Of a stretch of DNA of 64,000 nucleotides, positions 54,734-63,049 are shown piece by piece. Position numbers and translations under genes: made by a program. Each line of letters begins with the position of its first letter. The first letter of the stretch is position 1. A model generated the notes under the pieces. That model made no database searches, had not been told where the DNA came from, and saw only the letters and a program-made list of their open reading frames with translations. The stretch comes from Dysgonomonas gadei ATCC BAA-286. GTDB lineage: Bacteria; Bacteroidota; Bacteroidia; Bacteroidales; Dysgonomonadaceae. The DNA lies in assembly GCF_000213555.1 (NCBI RefSeq), contig NZ_GL891979.1, forward strand, positions 600,885-664,884. Reading direction: 5' to 3'.

Positions 54734-54759
54734 TATAGATAAATTACTTTTATTTTGAT
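54734..54759 (-). promoter_or_regulatory. Phage-module upstream element, copy 3
   Basis: Identical over 26 bp to copy 1 at 50673-50698. It lies 111 bp upstream of the chaperone start, the first gene of the module. The rest of the 54624-54930 gap is AT-rich with no gene. Confidence 0.55.
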
Positions 54760-54930
54760 AACAGATTAATTAATTTATTTCATGCGGCGATAGCAAAAAA
54801 TGCTTAAAAGAGAAGAGAAAAATGAGTGTACATGCAATAAAATATTTCATGGCTTTTCGAGCAGACTCGTATTATTTTTGATATATTTGAAACGATATGG
54901 CTGACTATTGAGAACTAAAAAACGTATAAA

Positions 54931-55251
54931 ATGCAAAAGAAACTATTAATCATCACTTTACTTATCGTCACCCTCGTATCCTGCGGGTCTATGAAAGATG
55001 CGATGTACTCCGAAAAGAATGTCAGGAAAGTGGAACTGGGCATGACCAAAGAAAAAGTTATATCCATAATGGGCAAATCGTACACATCGGCAGGAGCGAT
55101 ACAGACGCCGGAGGGCAGTGTCGAAATCATCAGATGGGATTCGGTTGATGATCTCGAAAAATATGAATTTCAATTTGTGGATAAGATATTGAAAGAATGG
55201 CACAGGGTAAGGTTGGATTATCACGACCATCGGCCGAGAGTAGCACCATAA
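54931..55251 (+). CDS. BamE/SmpA-like lipoprotein
   Basis: 106 residues; leader MQKKLLIITLLIVTLVSC with lipobox LVSC. The mature part has the SmpA/BamE-type phrase VRKVELGMTKEKVISIMGKS followed by a strand-rich end (RWDSVDDLEKYEFQFVDKIL). Proteins of this fold attach to outer-membrane assembly machinery or cell wall; this small form is of unknown role. Transcribed alone, ending in a shared terminator. Confidence 0.7.
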   Translation: MQKKLLIITLLIVTLVSCGSMKDAMYSEKNVRKVELGMTKEKVISIMGKSYTSAGAIQTPEGSVEIIRWDSVDDLEKYEFQFVDKILKEWHRVRLDYHDHRPRVAP

Positions 55252-55338
55252 AGGGTTAGAGACTGAAAATGAACGAAAAAAGAGCTATAACAAAATGTTT
55301 TGGTAAAATTTAAACAGGCTCTTAATACCATATACAAG

Positions 55339-55367
55339 AAGCCCGGACAAATAATTTGTCCGGGCTT
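55339..55367. terminator. Bidirectional terminator
   Basis: AAGCCCGGACAAAT and ATTTGTCCGGGCTT form a perfect 14-bp stem with one loop base, between the BamE-like gene and the convergent fasciclin-like gene. Confidence 0.85.
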
Positions 55368-55407
55368 TCACTAACCAAATGAATCTTTACTGACTGAAAG
55401 CTAAACG

Positions 55408-56424
55408 TTATTCTTCTGCTTCACCGGCTTTGTAAGTATCCGATACTATGAACAGATCGGTGCTTTCGGCGGCGTTATCCACTGGCAGATAACCGGATGC
55501 TACTTTATCTTTTTCGTCGATCACACCGTCTCCGTCCATATCAGCTATCCTTAATGATCCCAATCCTAACTTGTCCAGTGCTGTTTCTGTTTTATATTCG
55601 GGCGCTTCGTCTATTTGCTCCTGAGTAGTGAACAAACCTACAACCATATAGCCATCGCGGAACGAAGTTTTGCCTTCCTGCTCTACGTTATAGAATAATC
55701 CTTCGCTATTGAAATGATCAAATGCAGCCTTACCTTCGGCATCGGTGGCTACACTGTCTACTTTTACATATTCTTCACCTTTGAGTTCGAAGAATGTAAT
55801 TTTTGCACCCTCTGTCACTGCTTTTTCCGCAGCGCCTTCAGCCCATTCTTCGTTGGCGGCATATACAACAAAGTTTGCTGTAAATTTTGGAATGTCAACC
55901 ACCGGAATTACCGATGCTACAACGTAGATTTTGCTTAGTCCGGCATCAGTGGCACTTGCAGAAGTCACCTCTACATCGTTTACCCAGATTTTACCATCTT
56001 TCTTGGCTATTCTGAGAGGATCGCCTTTTACACTCTCTATGATAACTTCATCGCCTTCCTCTGCCGGAAAGTCGAATGTGCCTTTTACTATGTGGCGGGT
56101 AATATTTTCTGCTGTTACATCAGTGTCGTCTCCTCCTTCGCCCTCTTCACCTTCTTTGGGTGCTTTTGCTGATTCGGGAGCCGGTTCCTGTGTTTGGTCG
56201 GCTACAGCAAATACAGTCAGCGCTTCTGTTCCGAGGTCCTCAGACTTCACGCCTTTCAGTATATTGGTAAAATCCCCTACATTTTCCATTTCGCCCAGTT
56301 TGCCCAATACCTCTTCCAACTGTGTTTTTGCAGGCGGAGGTGTCGGATCATCATCATTACTACAGGCTACAGATGTGAAAAGCAATGCTGCCGCTACAAA
56401 ACTCAAATAAAATAACTTTTTCAT
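55408..56424 (-). CDS. Fasciclin-like lipoprotein
   Basis: 338 residues from the ATG at 56424 (MKKLFYLSFVAAALLFTSVA, lipobox SVAC). A FAS1-type domain is seen in GDFTNILKGVKSEDL, LTVFAVADQ, NITRHIVKGTFDF, DGKIWVNDVEVTSA and KIYVVASVIPV, interrupted by a long acidic insert (EGEEGEGGDDTD). An EF-hand-like calcium loop, DMDGDGVIDEKDKV, lies near the C-terminus. FAS1 lipoproteins mediate adhesion at the surface. Single-gene unit. Confidence 0.8.
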   Translation of the reverse strand: MKKLFYLSFVAAALLFTSVACSNDDDPTPPPAKTQLEEVLGKLGEMENVGDFTNILKGVKSEDLGTEALTVFAVADQTQEPAPESAKAPKEGEEGEGGDDTDVTAENITRHIVKGTFDFPAEEGDEVIIESVKGDPLRIAKKDGKIWVNDVEVTSASATDAGLSKIYVVASVIPVVDIPKFTANFVVYAANEEWAEGAAEKAVTEGAKITFFELKGEEYVKVDSVATDAEGKAAFDHFNSEGLFYNVEQEGKTSFRDGYMVVGLFTTQEQIDEAPEYKTETALDKLGLGSLRIADMDGDGVIDEKDKVASGYLPVDNAAESTDLFIVSDTYKAGEAEE

Positions 56425-56433
56425 AATAAACAT

Positions 56434-56866
56434 TTTCGTTAATAAAATTGATTAAAAATTTATTTAATATCAGATTGATATAATTCCTCCATCCCGAAAC
56501 CCTGATAAAAAGGTATCGGTATATCCGCAATGTTTTATGTGTGAAGTTATTCGTGGCAGGTCTTCGACCAGAGAAGACAGCCTTATCTAAATTTTGATGT
56601 AGTTGTAAATCGTATCAAAAAGATTTGGCCGTTAGACGGGAATCGTCAGCTCCGGATCGACCGAAATCATAGGTAAGACGGAAAAAAAGAAAAGAATGCT
56701 GTACAGGGTATAGTGTTTTTAACTTTTTATCACATTTTCGCAGAGATATCATTGTGTATTCTTTACAATTTAAGAAAGTTCCGGTTTGATGTTATTTTAT
56801 GTTAAAAAAAAGTTCTCGAACTACTATTTACTGTATCCTGAAAGTTACACAACCCGCTACACTTTC
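56434..56866. other. Gap upstream of the fasciclin-like gene
   Basis: About 430 bp with no gene. It should hold the promoter of the fasciclin-like gene, but no clear box is seen. Confidence 0.4.
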
Positions 56867-56962
56867 CTATACACTCATCACTACACTCACCTATACACTC
56901 ACCTATACACTCACCTATACACTCACCTATACGCTCACCTATACGCTCACCTATACCTATAC
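56867..56962. repeat. 12-bp tandem repeat (minisatellite)
   Basis: Seven or so copies of CTATACACTCAC, two of them CTATACGCTCAC, run in phase, followed by CTATACCTATAC. One frame reads through as repeated TLTY. No start or flanking domain supports a protein. Confidence 0.85.
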
Positions 56963-57107
56963 TAAAGACAATACTAAACAAGACTATATAAAAAAGAAAA
57001 CTATATAAAAGAAAAAAAATCAGAGTATAGATAATTCAAAAAAAATATAATAAAATCTGCATAAAGTTGAAATGAATTTATCTATACCCCAAAAACGAAG
57101 CCGAACC

Positions 57108-57491
57108 ATGATAAATTTCATTCACAATACAGTCTACAAGCTGAAACCGGAACAGACGTCCGGTCGCATCCATCGCCTTGGATGGTTGGTATTGTGGAAC
57201 ATTTTTTCTTTGCTGTCGTTCTTTTTTGCAAAGTGGGAGATACTTTTCAGGAGTAAAGATGATTGTCCGGAAGATTCTTTCCGATACGGCTGCCTGGTTT
57301 ACCCTTGTGGTAGTTTTCATCTTTGCACTGCTGTTGGGGGAAGTATATCTGCTATGGTAAAAACTGTAAAGCCAAAGAATATTTTCTTCGTTTTTTACCG
57401 GTTATTTTCGGCGAAAAATAAGAGTGGTGTTTTTATTGAAAGTGTTTCCCTGTCAAATGTTTCATCGTTTTATCGACACAATCTATTTTAA
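57108..57491 (+). CDS. Doubtful small membrane protein, possibly frameshifted
   Basis: From the ATG at 57108: MINFIHNTVYKLKPEQTSGR, then a membrane helix RLGWLVLWNIFSLLSFFFA. After about 55 residues the frame loses character, whereas the +1 frame offers a second membrane segment (ILSDTAAWFTLVVVFIFALL) ending at a TAA at 57360. A two-helix protein broken by a frameshift near 57250 is possible. Neither version has a recognised family. Confidence 0.35.
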   Translation: MINFIHNTVYKLKPEQTSGRIHRLGWLVLWNIFSLLSFFFAKWEILFRSKDDCPEDSFRYGCLVYPCGSFHLCTAVGGSISAMVKTVKPKNIFFVFYRLFSAKNKSGVFIESVSLSNVSSFYRHNLF

Positions 57492-57584
57492 CATAGAAAC
57501 AATCCATTAAACAAAATTCACTTTCGTTACGTTAATACTATGTGTTTTTCATGGTATTAGATTTTAAGGTTAATAATGAAGATT

Positions 57585-57643
57585 GGTTGTTGTGAAACAA
57601 CCTTTTCTTTTTATAGCCGAAATGAAATTGTTGTGAGACAATT
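57585..57643. promoter_or_regulatory. Two similar dyads upstream of the second fimbrillin operon
   Basis: GGTTGTTGTGAAACAACC (57585-57602, followed by TTTTCTTTTT) and AATTGTTGTGAGACAATT (57626-57643) are similar inverted repeats with centres 41 bp apart. The first could be a terminator of the preceding small gene; the pair could also be operator sites. Confidence 0.5.
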
Positions 57644-57898
57644 CATAATTGCGTTAGTTTATCAAATAAAATTATTTTCATTTTTTTTATTAAAAAAATA
57701 TTAGGGAAATAATTCATCTCAGGATAATGTGGATGGGATTAGCATATATCTATTATCGTTAAATTGTGAGATCTGATAAGTTTAATTCACTTAAAATTAA
57801 ACATTTATTCCCTCCGATTGTTATTTTAAAATATTGGATTATTTGGTTCAATCTACTCACAAACAGTTTGATAATACCTAAAAAAGCATCACTTGATT

Positions 57899-58852
57899 AT
57901 GAAAAAAACTATCTTCAGCCTATTGGCATTGTGCTTGCTGGTGGCATGCGACAGCGATTCCGATGATTCTCCTAAATTTGATAAAGATTCTTATAGAGTC
58001 GATATCAGTGCAACAGTGCAAACCGCTAATTTAGTGAAGGCGGGACCTGTTAACGGTAATTTTACAACTGATTTTCCGATAGGCATATATGCCTACAATG
58101 TTTCGTGGAAAGCCGGTGCCGCAGCTAATGTAATCAACAGAGACTCTGCTGTGGTAGCCGGAGCTGCAGACCATAGTGTGACATTTTCCAAAGGCCCGTA
58201 TTATTATCCGACAGATGGCACCGATCTCAGTTTCTTTGCATTTGCCCCTCGTGGTGCTGAAACCTCAGCGGCTACTGCCGGTGTAAGTCCGGTAGTGGCT
58301 ATTAGTATGGCAGGTCAGGAAGATCTAATGTGGGCTTCAGGTACAGGTCATAAGGCCGGATCTGCGGCCGCAGTTCATCCGGTACTTAATTTCCAGCATA
58401 AGCTTACGCAGTTGCAATTTATATTCAAATCTGATGCAACTTATCCTGCATCGGGAAATTCCGTGGTATCACTTACTGTCAACGGACAGCCCAATCTGGC
58501 CACTATGACAGTGGAGACAGGAGCATGCACTTTTAGCGGCAGCGCCAATATGCAGGCGTTGTCTTCGGCAAACCAGACCGCAGGGATAGCTATTACCACA
58601 GCCGGTACAGCCGCAAATTCCCCTGTGATGACAAATACAGCATCGGGAGCAACTGCATATACACTTACTATCGTAGTAAAACCGGCCGGGGGAGGCTCCA
58701 ATGTGACATATACCAATGTTCCTGTAAATCTTACAACTGTAGCCGGCAGCGCCCATGCCATTACACTCACATTCACCGCTACGGCTGTTAGCGCCAGTGC
58801 AACTGTGGCCGATTGGCAGACAGGTACAGGCGGTACAGTATCTGTATTGTAA
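57899..58852 (+). CDS. Fimbrillin-family lipoprotein A
   Basis: The ATG at 57899 (MKKTIFSLLALCLLVAC) gives 317 residues with lipobox LVAC. The body is a fimbrillin-like fold: FPIGIYAYNVSWKAGA, GPYYYPTDGTDLSFFAFAP, VLNFQHKLTQLQFIFKSDA and a Ser/Thr/Ala-rich C-terminus ending VADWQTGTGGTVSVL, typical of FimA-like minor subunits in Bacteroidetes. First gene of a two-gene unit. Confidence 0.85.
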   Translation: MKKTIFSLLALCLLVACDSDSDDSPKFDKDSYRVDISATVQTANLVKAGPVNGNFTTDFPIGIYAYNVSWKAGAAANVINRDSAVVAGAADHSVTFSKGPYYYPTDGTDLSFFAFAPRGAETSAATAGVSPVVAISMAGQEDLMWASGTGHKAGSAAAVHPVLNFQHKLTQLQFIFKSDATYPASGNSVVSLTVNGQPNLATMTVETGACTFSGSANMQALSSANQTAGIAITTAGTAANSPVMTNTASGATAYTLTIVVKPAGGGSNVTYTNVPVNLTTVAGSAHAITLTFTATAVSASATVADWQTGTGGTVSVL

Positions 58853-58871
58853 ATAATATAACATAATATAC

Positions 58872-58907
58872 TATAGAGTACCCGGTGAATGTATCGGGTA
58901 TTCTATA
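58872..58907 (+). promoter_or_regulatory. Stem-loop between two fimbrillin genes
   Basis: TATAGAGTACCCG pairs with CGGGTATTCTATA (13 bp, one G-T), with no U-run. It resembles the stem-loop after the major fimbrillin at 18804 in position and lack of terminator tail. Confidence 0.65.
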
Positions 58908-58934
58908 GCGGCTAACAGAAAGAATGGCAGTACT

Positions 58935-59942
58935 TTGAAAAATCTATTTTTTATTTTCTCTGTTTTTGGATTGTCCATATTAGGAGGATGTGCCTCCGAT
59001 ACAGATTTTATGTCCGATGGAGAGCCGTCACGTAAACATATTCCTGCTGCTTTCTCGTTGGATAATGTTGCAACTAAATCCGTAGATAACACATCTTTGG
59101 GATGCGATATGGTTTTGTCCAATGATAATCCGGCAATAACCGTATCCATGGAGAAAGAGATGCGCGAGCGAAAGACTCGGTTGTCGCATGGATTGAAGAC
59201 TTCATGGACTACAGCCAACAATCAGGTGAAATGGACTACGGGTGACCGGATAGGAATGTTTATGCGTGATGCGGGAGGTAGTAATTCTTATGCAAAAGAC
59301 AATGTTTTATATACTGTCGCCTTGGGAGGTGCAGCAACTGCGTCTTTGACTGCTGATGCTTCACCTCTTTATTTTCCAAACAAGAGCAGTAGTATCAAAT
59401 TTTATGCATATTATCCATACTCGGCATCTGTAAGTTCGCTGTCGGTAAATTATACCTTACCGGCCGACCAGTCTACAGAACAGGCCTTAGGCAGTGCAGA
59501 TATTATGTATGCTTCGCCGGCTGCCCAGAATGGTTCGTCTCCCAATGTACCTCTCACTTTCAATCATCAGATGGTATTGTTGTCCTTCAATATAAAAGGG
59601 GGGATCCTTTCGGGGCTTTTTACTCTTACCCAGGTCACAGTCAGTGGCTCGGCGGTAACCAATACGGGAGTATTAAATCTGGCTACCGGAACATTAACGC
59701 CCAATACGGCAAGCACTTTCACGGCTACCGTAAATACAAGTAAGCCTGTGAGCAATACTCTTGTTGCAAATGTAGATGTGATCATAAATCCTTGCAGGAT
59801 AGTAAACAACAGTACTTTATTGCCTACCGAACTGAAAGTAACTCTGACTTTTGGTCTGTTGTCGCATTCTACTTATCTGGTAACCAGTGGTACATTTGCT
59901 GCAGGAACAAGGTATGTATACAATCTTAATGTCGCCCTCTGA
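58935..59942 (+). CDS. Fimbrillin-family lipoprotein B
   Basis: 335 residues from a TTG start (no in-frame ATG precedes the leader LFFIFSVFGLSILGGC, lipobox LGGC). Fimbrillin phrases: TTGDRIGMFMRDAGG, LYFPNKSSSIKFYAYYPY, ADIMYASP, LTFNHQMVLLSFNIKGG. It follows fimbrillin A by 82 bp. Probably the second subunit of a small fimbrial or pseudopilus unit; no anchor or DUF3575 gene is nearby. Confidence 0.82.
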   Translation: MKNLFFIFSVFGLSILGGCASDTDFMSDGEPSRKHIPAAFSLDNVATKSVDNTSLGCDMVLSNDNPAITVSMEKEMRERKTRLSHGLKTSWTTANNQVKWTTGDRIGMFMRDAGGSNSYAKDNVLYTVALGGAATASLTADASPLYFPNKSSSIKFYAYYPYSASVSSLSVNYTLPADQSTEQALGSADIMYASPAAQNGSSPNVPLTFNHQMVLLSFNIKGGILSGLFTLTQVTVSGSAVTNTGVLNLATGTLTPNTASTFTATVNTSKPVSNTLVANVDVIINPCRIVNNSTLLPTELKVTLTFGLLSHSTYLVTSGTFAAGTRYVYNLNVAL

Positions 59943-60311
59943 AATATGAATTTTAAGCGTAGTTACTCAAAATATTTTCTTTATTTGAGAAATAAACATT
60001 TATCTTTATTAGGTTATTATGGAAATCGGACTTATCAGGAAGCACGAAAAGTGAAAATGCCGAATTAAATCTTTCTAATCTCCTTTTTTAAGTGATATAT
60101 TGTTAAAAATAAATCTATATTTTTCATTTTAACCATATTTGTTAAAATGCTATATATGTTAATCTTAACAAAATAATATCTAAGAAAAAATCTATATTCA
60201 ATTTTTTCAATGTGTTAATGTAAAAAATAGGATGTAATTTTATATAATCCTCTCACAACTTTATCTATACTTCTTTTATGTTTTATTAATTAAAGTAAAA
60301 ACTAAACAATT
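59943..60311. other. Gap before the DUF3244 module
   Basis: 370 bp AT-rich, with no gene. The run TTTATCTATAC at 60260 is similar to the phage-module element's end and to nearby promoters, but no firm box is called. Confidence 0.4.
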
Positions 60312-60710
60312 ATGAGAATTAAATTTTTTTTTCTTGCGTTTTTGATCTCTTGCGTTGGCGGAATAGGTTATGCTGCCGTTGATAAAGTCGTGAATGTTGC
60401 TTTATATAATAGTGGGCCTGGTGAGACTGGTCCTATATTTCCTATGGCCAGAATGCTTTCTGTATCTCCGGTAACAGTGACTGTAACCGATGATGTAAAC
60501 CTGAATATCTTATTCAGAACTAGTACTGGCAGAGTAGCTGTAACAATTAAAGACGAAGCAGGTGTAGTACATTATGTAAAAAATGTGGGTACATCAGAAA
60601 CAACCAGCTTATCAGTAGATATCAGTATGCTTCCGGCAGGAACATATACTATATCATTTACAAATGCGGATAAGACATTGAACAAATTCGGCACTTTCGA
60701 GGTTAATTAA
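60312..60710 (+). CDS. DUF3244 small secreted protein (module 1)
   Basis: 132 residues; signal peptide MRIKFFFLAFLISCVGGIGY. The DUF3244 core is VAVTIKDEAGVVHYVKNVG and LPAGTYTISFTNADKTLNKF, a small beta sandwich. It is followed by a hairpin and then the TPR regulator gene, and the pair is repeated at 62566. Function unknown; likely a surface or periplasmic component. Confidence 0.85.
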   Translation: MRIKFFFLAFLISCVGGIGYAAVDKVVNVALYNSGPGETGPIFPMARMLSVSPVTVTVTDDVNLNILFRTSTGRVAVTIKDEAGVVHYVKNVGTSETTSLSVDISMLPAGTYTISFTNADKTLNKFGTFEVN

Positions 60711-60740
60711 TCGTTTTTTTTATATAATAAATTTTAGAGG

Positions 60741-60768
60741 GGTTCGGGTTTACCAGCCCGAACCTTTT
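60741..60768 (+). terminator. Attenuator-like terminator between DUF3244 and TPR genes (module 1)
   Basis: GGTTCGGG and CCCGAACC form an 8-bp stem followed by TTTT, 20 bp before the next start. The same hairpin sequence occurs in module 2. Confidence 0.75.
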
Positions 60769-60788
60769 CAATTCTAGGTTTTAGTTTA

Positions 60789-62495
60789 ATGAAAAATATA
60801 GCATTTGGTAATAGTTATATACTTTGTCTACTACTAATTTTCTTTTTCTATTCCTGCAAAAAAGACAATCATTCCGCAGCATTGTTAATAAAGGCACAGA
60901 GTATTGCTGAAAATAAACCGTCTGAAGCCCTTCTTTTGCTAGATTCTATCAGCAATCCGGAGCAGATGGATAGAAATAGCTATATGCAATATATAGTAAC
61001 AAGGGTACAGGCTAAATTTAATATTCATAGGCCTGATATAAAAAATGACACCTTGATTTTCGATGCATATAAGTATTTTGACGAGAAGAAAAATTATCCC
61101 CAAGCAGCTCTGGCTCACTATCATACAGCAGCCCTATATAATGCAAATGAATTTGCGGACAAAGAATTGGAACATTTTAAATTAGCCACGCATTATGCTC
61201 TAAAAGCAGGAGATAATCTTTTGGCAGGCAAAAGTCTTCATTGGATTGGAAACCTGTATCACCGGAAGAATATCCAGGACAGTGCTATAGCTAATTATAA
61301 ACGTGCTTTACATTATTACCCGGTAAGTAAAGAGTCTGAGAAATATATATTGCATGCAATAAATCTTATAGGTTTTTCCTATGAAATGGAAAATCATTTT
61401 GATAGTGCATTTGTTTATTTTAATAAGGGTATGCAATTGGCGAAACAACTTGATAATAAAGCTTCCCAAATAACCTTTTCTCATTTATTAGGTATTGTTT
61501 ATCGTGATTTGGGAGACTTTCCAAAAGCAGAATCCTATTTGCAAGAAGCAATACATGGAACTACCAATCGGGATGAGAAACGGCGCATTAATCTCAGTAT
61601 ACTCATGCTATACAATGACATGAACAAACTCGATTCTGCAATGTATTATTCTAATCAACTGTTGTCATATATTCCTGAAATGACTTTTGCTTACACCGTT
61701 CAGGAAAGCTATGCAGCCATATCGGAATACTATAAGAAAAGCGGTGATTATAAAACGGCGCTGTATTACAATAATCTGTATGATGTTACTACCCGGGAAA
61801 TCAAAGAAGCCGATAATACAAAAAAACTCGCCGAAGCCGACAGAAAATACAAAGCGGTTATAGAACAACAGGAACTGCAAAGTACACGCTTGCGTAGTTA
61901 TTTGTATTTAATAGGTACTGTATCATTTACTTTGATTATTCTTATGACTATCTGTTTCAGAGGCAGGACATCGCGTCTCAAACGTCAGAGAGTCGCTGAA
62001 CGTAACAAGTTACTCGAGGAACAGTCGCAGGTGCACGCAAAATTGCTTGAGCACCAGCACGAAAGCCTTACATATATGCAGGGCATATATCGCAGTATCG
62101 TGGACGAATGGGTGGATATAGACAAAAAGGTAAAGTCTCTGGCTAAAGAATTCGGGGTAAAGGAAGAACCCGAACTCTATATGAAAATAAAGCAAATGAT
62201 AGAAAATTTTAAGCAAAATACCAACCAGCAACTCGTCGTACTTGCTAAAGAGCATTTTCTGAAACAACCCTATGGCGATAGTGCTGTTTCTACCCTGAAA
62301 GATAAGGATTTACTGCTGTTTATGCTTTATTATTGCGGATATAAACGTAACGATGTCGCAATTTTGTTGGGTGTTAATCCTCACAAGGATAATATGGCCT
62401 TCCGCAAGCTGGATTTGAGGAACAAACTTCTCAAAGTCGGTATGGAACAGTACGATATTGAAAAAATATTATTTTCGGAAGAAAATGTAAATTAA
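60789..62495 (+). CDS. TPR membrane-bound regulator (module 1)
   Basis: 568 residues; N-terminal leader with a lipobox-like YSC, then TPR repeats (residues about 30-340; for example AIANYKRALHYYPVSKESEK, FPKAESYLQEAIHG). A membrane helix follows (YLYLIGTVSFTLIILMTICF, about 372-391), a coiled coil (ERNKLLEEQSQVHAKLLEHQ) and a C-terminal helix-turn-helix-like segment (YCGYKRNDVAILLGVNPHKD). This architecture, periplasmic TPR sensor with cytoplasmic DNA-binding end, is known for Bacteroidetes regulators. It probably senses the paired DUF3244 product or related conditions. Confidence 0.8.
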   Translation: MKNIAFGNSYILCLLLIFFFYSCKKDNHSAALLIKAQSIAENKPSEALLLLDSISNPEQMDRNSYMQYIVTRVQAKFNIHRPDIKNDTLIFDAYKYFDEKKNYPQAALAHYHTAALYNANEFADKELEHFKLATHYALKAGDNLLAGKSLHWIGNLYHRKNIQDSAIANYKRALHYYPVSKESEKYILHAINLIGFSYEMENHFDSAFVYFNKGMQLAKQLDNKASQITFSHLLGIVYRDLGDFPKAESYLQEAIHGTTNRDEKRRINLSILMLYNDMNKLDSAMYYSNQLLSYIPEMTFAYTVQESYAAISEYYKKSGDYKTALYYNNLYDVTTREIKEADNTKKLAEADRKYKAVIEQQELQSTRLRSYLYLIGTVSFTLIILMTICFRGRTSRLKRQRVAERNKLLEEQSQVHAKLLEHQHESLTYMQGIYRSIVDEWVDIDKKVKSLAKEFGVKEEPELYMKIKQMIENFKQNTNQQLVVLAKEHFLKQPYGDSAVSTLKDKDLLLFMLYYCGYKRNDVAILLGVNPHKDNMAFRKLDLRNKLLKVGMEQYDIEKILFSEENVN

Positions 62496-62565
62496 AATAT
62501 CTAACTTTATCAATTGGCTGTAAATGCCTGTTTAGAATACGCAATAATTTAAAAATTAATCTATT

Positions 62566-62970
62566 ATGAGAACAAAATTTTACTTCTTAGTGTTTATTAT
62601 GTTGTGTCTGGGGGGAACGGCTTTTGCTGGTAAAATAGTAGATGTTCCAGTGGGAGACGGACCCGGCGAAGGTGGTCCAACTATAAATCCTCCGGCTGCA
62701 CGAATGGCTGTTATGTCTCCTATATCTCCTATATCGGTAAAAATGGTTGATGATAAGAGTCTGGTAGTATCATTCAGTGCTAATTTAGGTGTTGTAACTG
62801 TAGCCGTTAAAGACGAAGCTGGCGCTGTATATTACACAAAGGTTGTAAATACGTCATATTCAGGCAAATTGTCGGTAAATATTTCTGCACTTCCAGCAGG
62901 CACATATACCATAACATTTGTAAATACTGCTACTTCTTTGAAAAAATATGGTACCTTTGAAATTGATTGA
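62566..62970 (+). CDS. DUF3244 small secreted protein (module 2)
   Basis: 134 residues; signal peptide MRTKFYFLVFIMLCLGGTAF. Closely parallel to module 1: VVTVAVKDEAGAVYYTKVVN and LPAGTYTITFVNTATSLKKY. The gene order, spacing and following hairpin repeat module 1, so the modules are a tandem duplication. Confidence 0.85.
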   Translation: MRTKFYFLVFIMLCLGGTAFAGKIVDVPVGDGPGEGGPTINPPAARMAVMSPISPISVKMVDDKSLVVSFSANLGVVTVAVKDEAGAVYYTKVVNTSYSGKLSVNISALPAGTYTITFVNTATSLKKYGTFEID

Positions 62971-63001
62971 TATTAAATTTTTCAAATAACAATATTGAGG
63001 G

Positions 63002-63030
63002 GGTTCGGGACTTGTAATCCCGAACCTTTT
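63002..63030 (+). terminator. Attenuator-like terminator (module 2)
   Basis: GGTTCGGG and CCCGAACC followed by TTTT, the same stem as in module 1, 20 bp before the partial TPR gene. Confidence 0.75.
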
Positions 63031-63049
63031 CTAGTCTGGTTCTTTTTTA

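Noticed and set aside
56799..57008. 69-codon frame across the 12-bp repeat
   Set aside because: It exists only because a 12-bp repeat keeps the frame open (repeated TLTY); no domain or leader.
57920..57945. Sigma-54-like match TTGGCATTGTGCTTGCTG
   Set aside because: Spacing fits, but it lies inside the signal-peptide codons of fimbrillin A, with no gene downstream to drive and no enhancer dyad.
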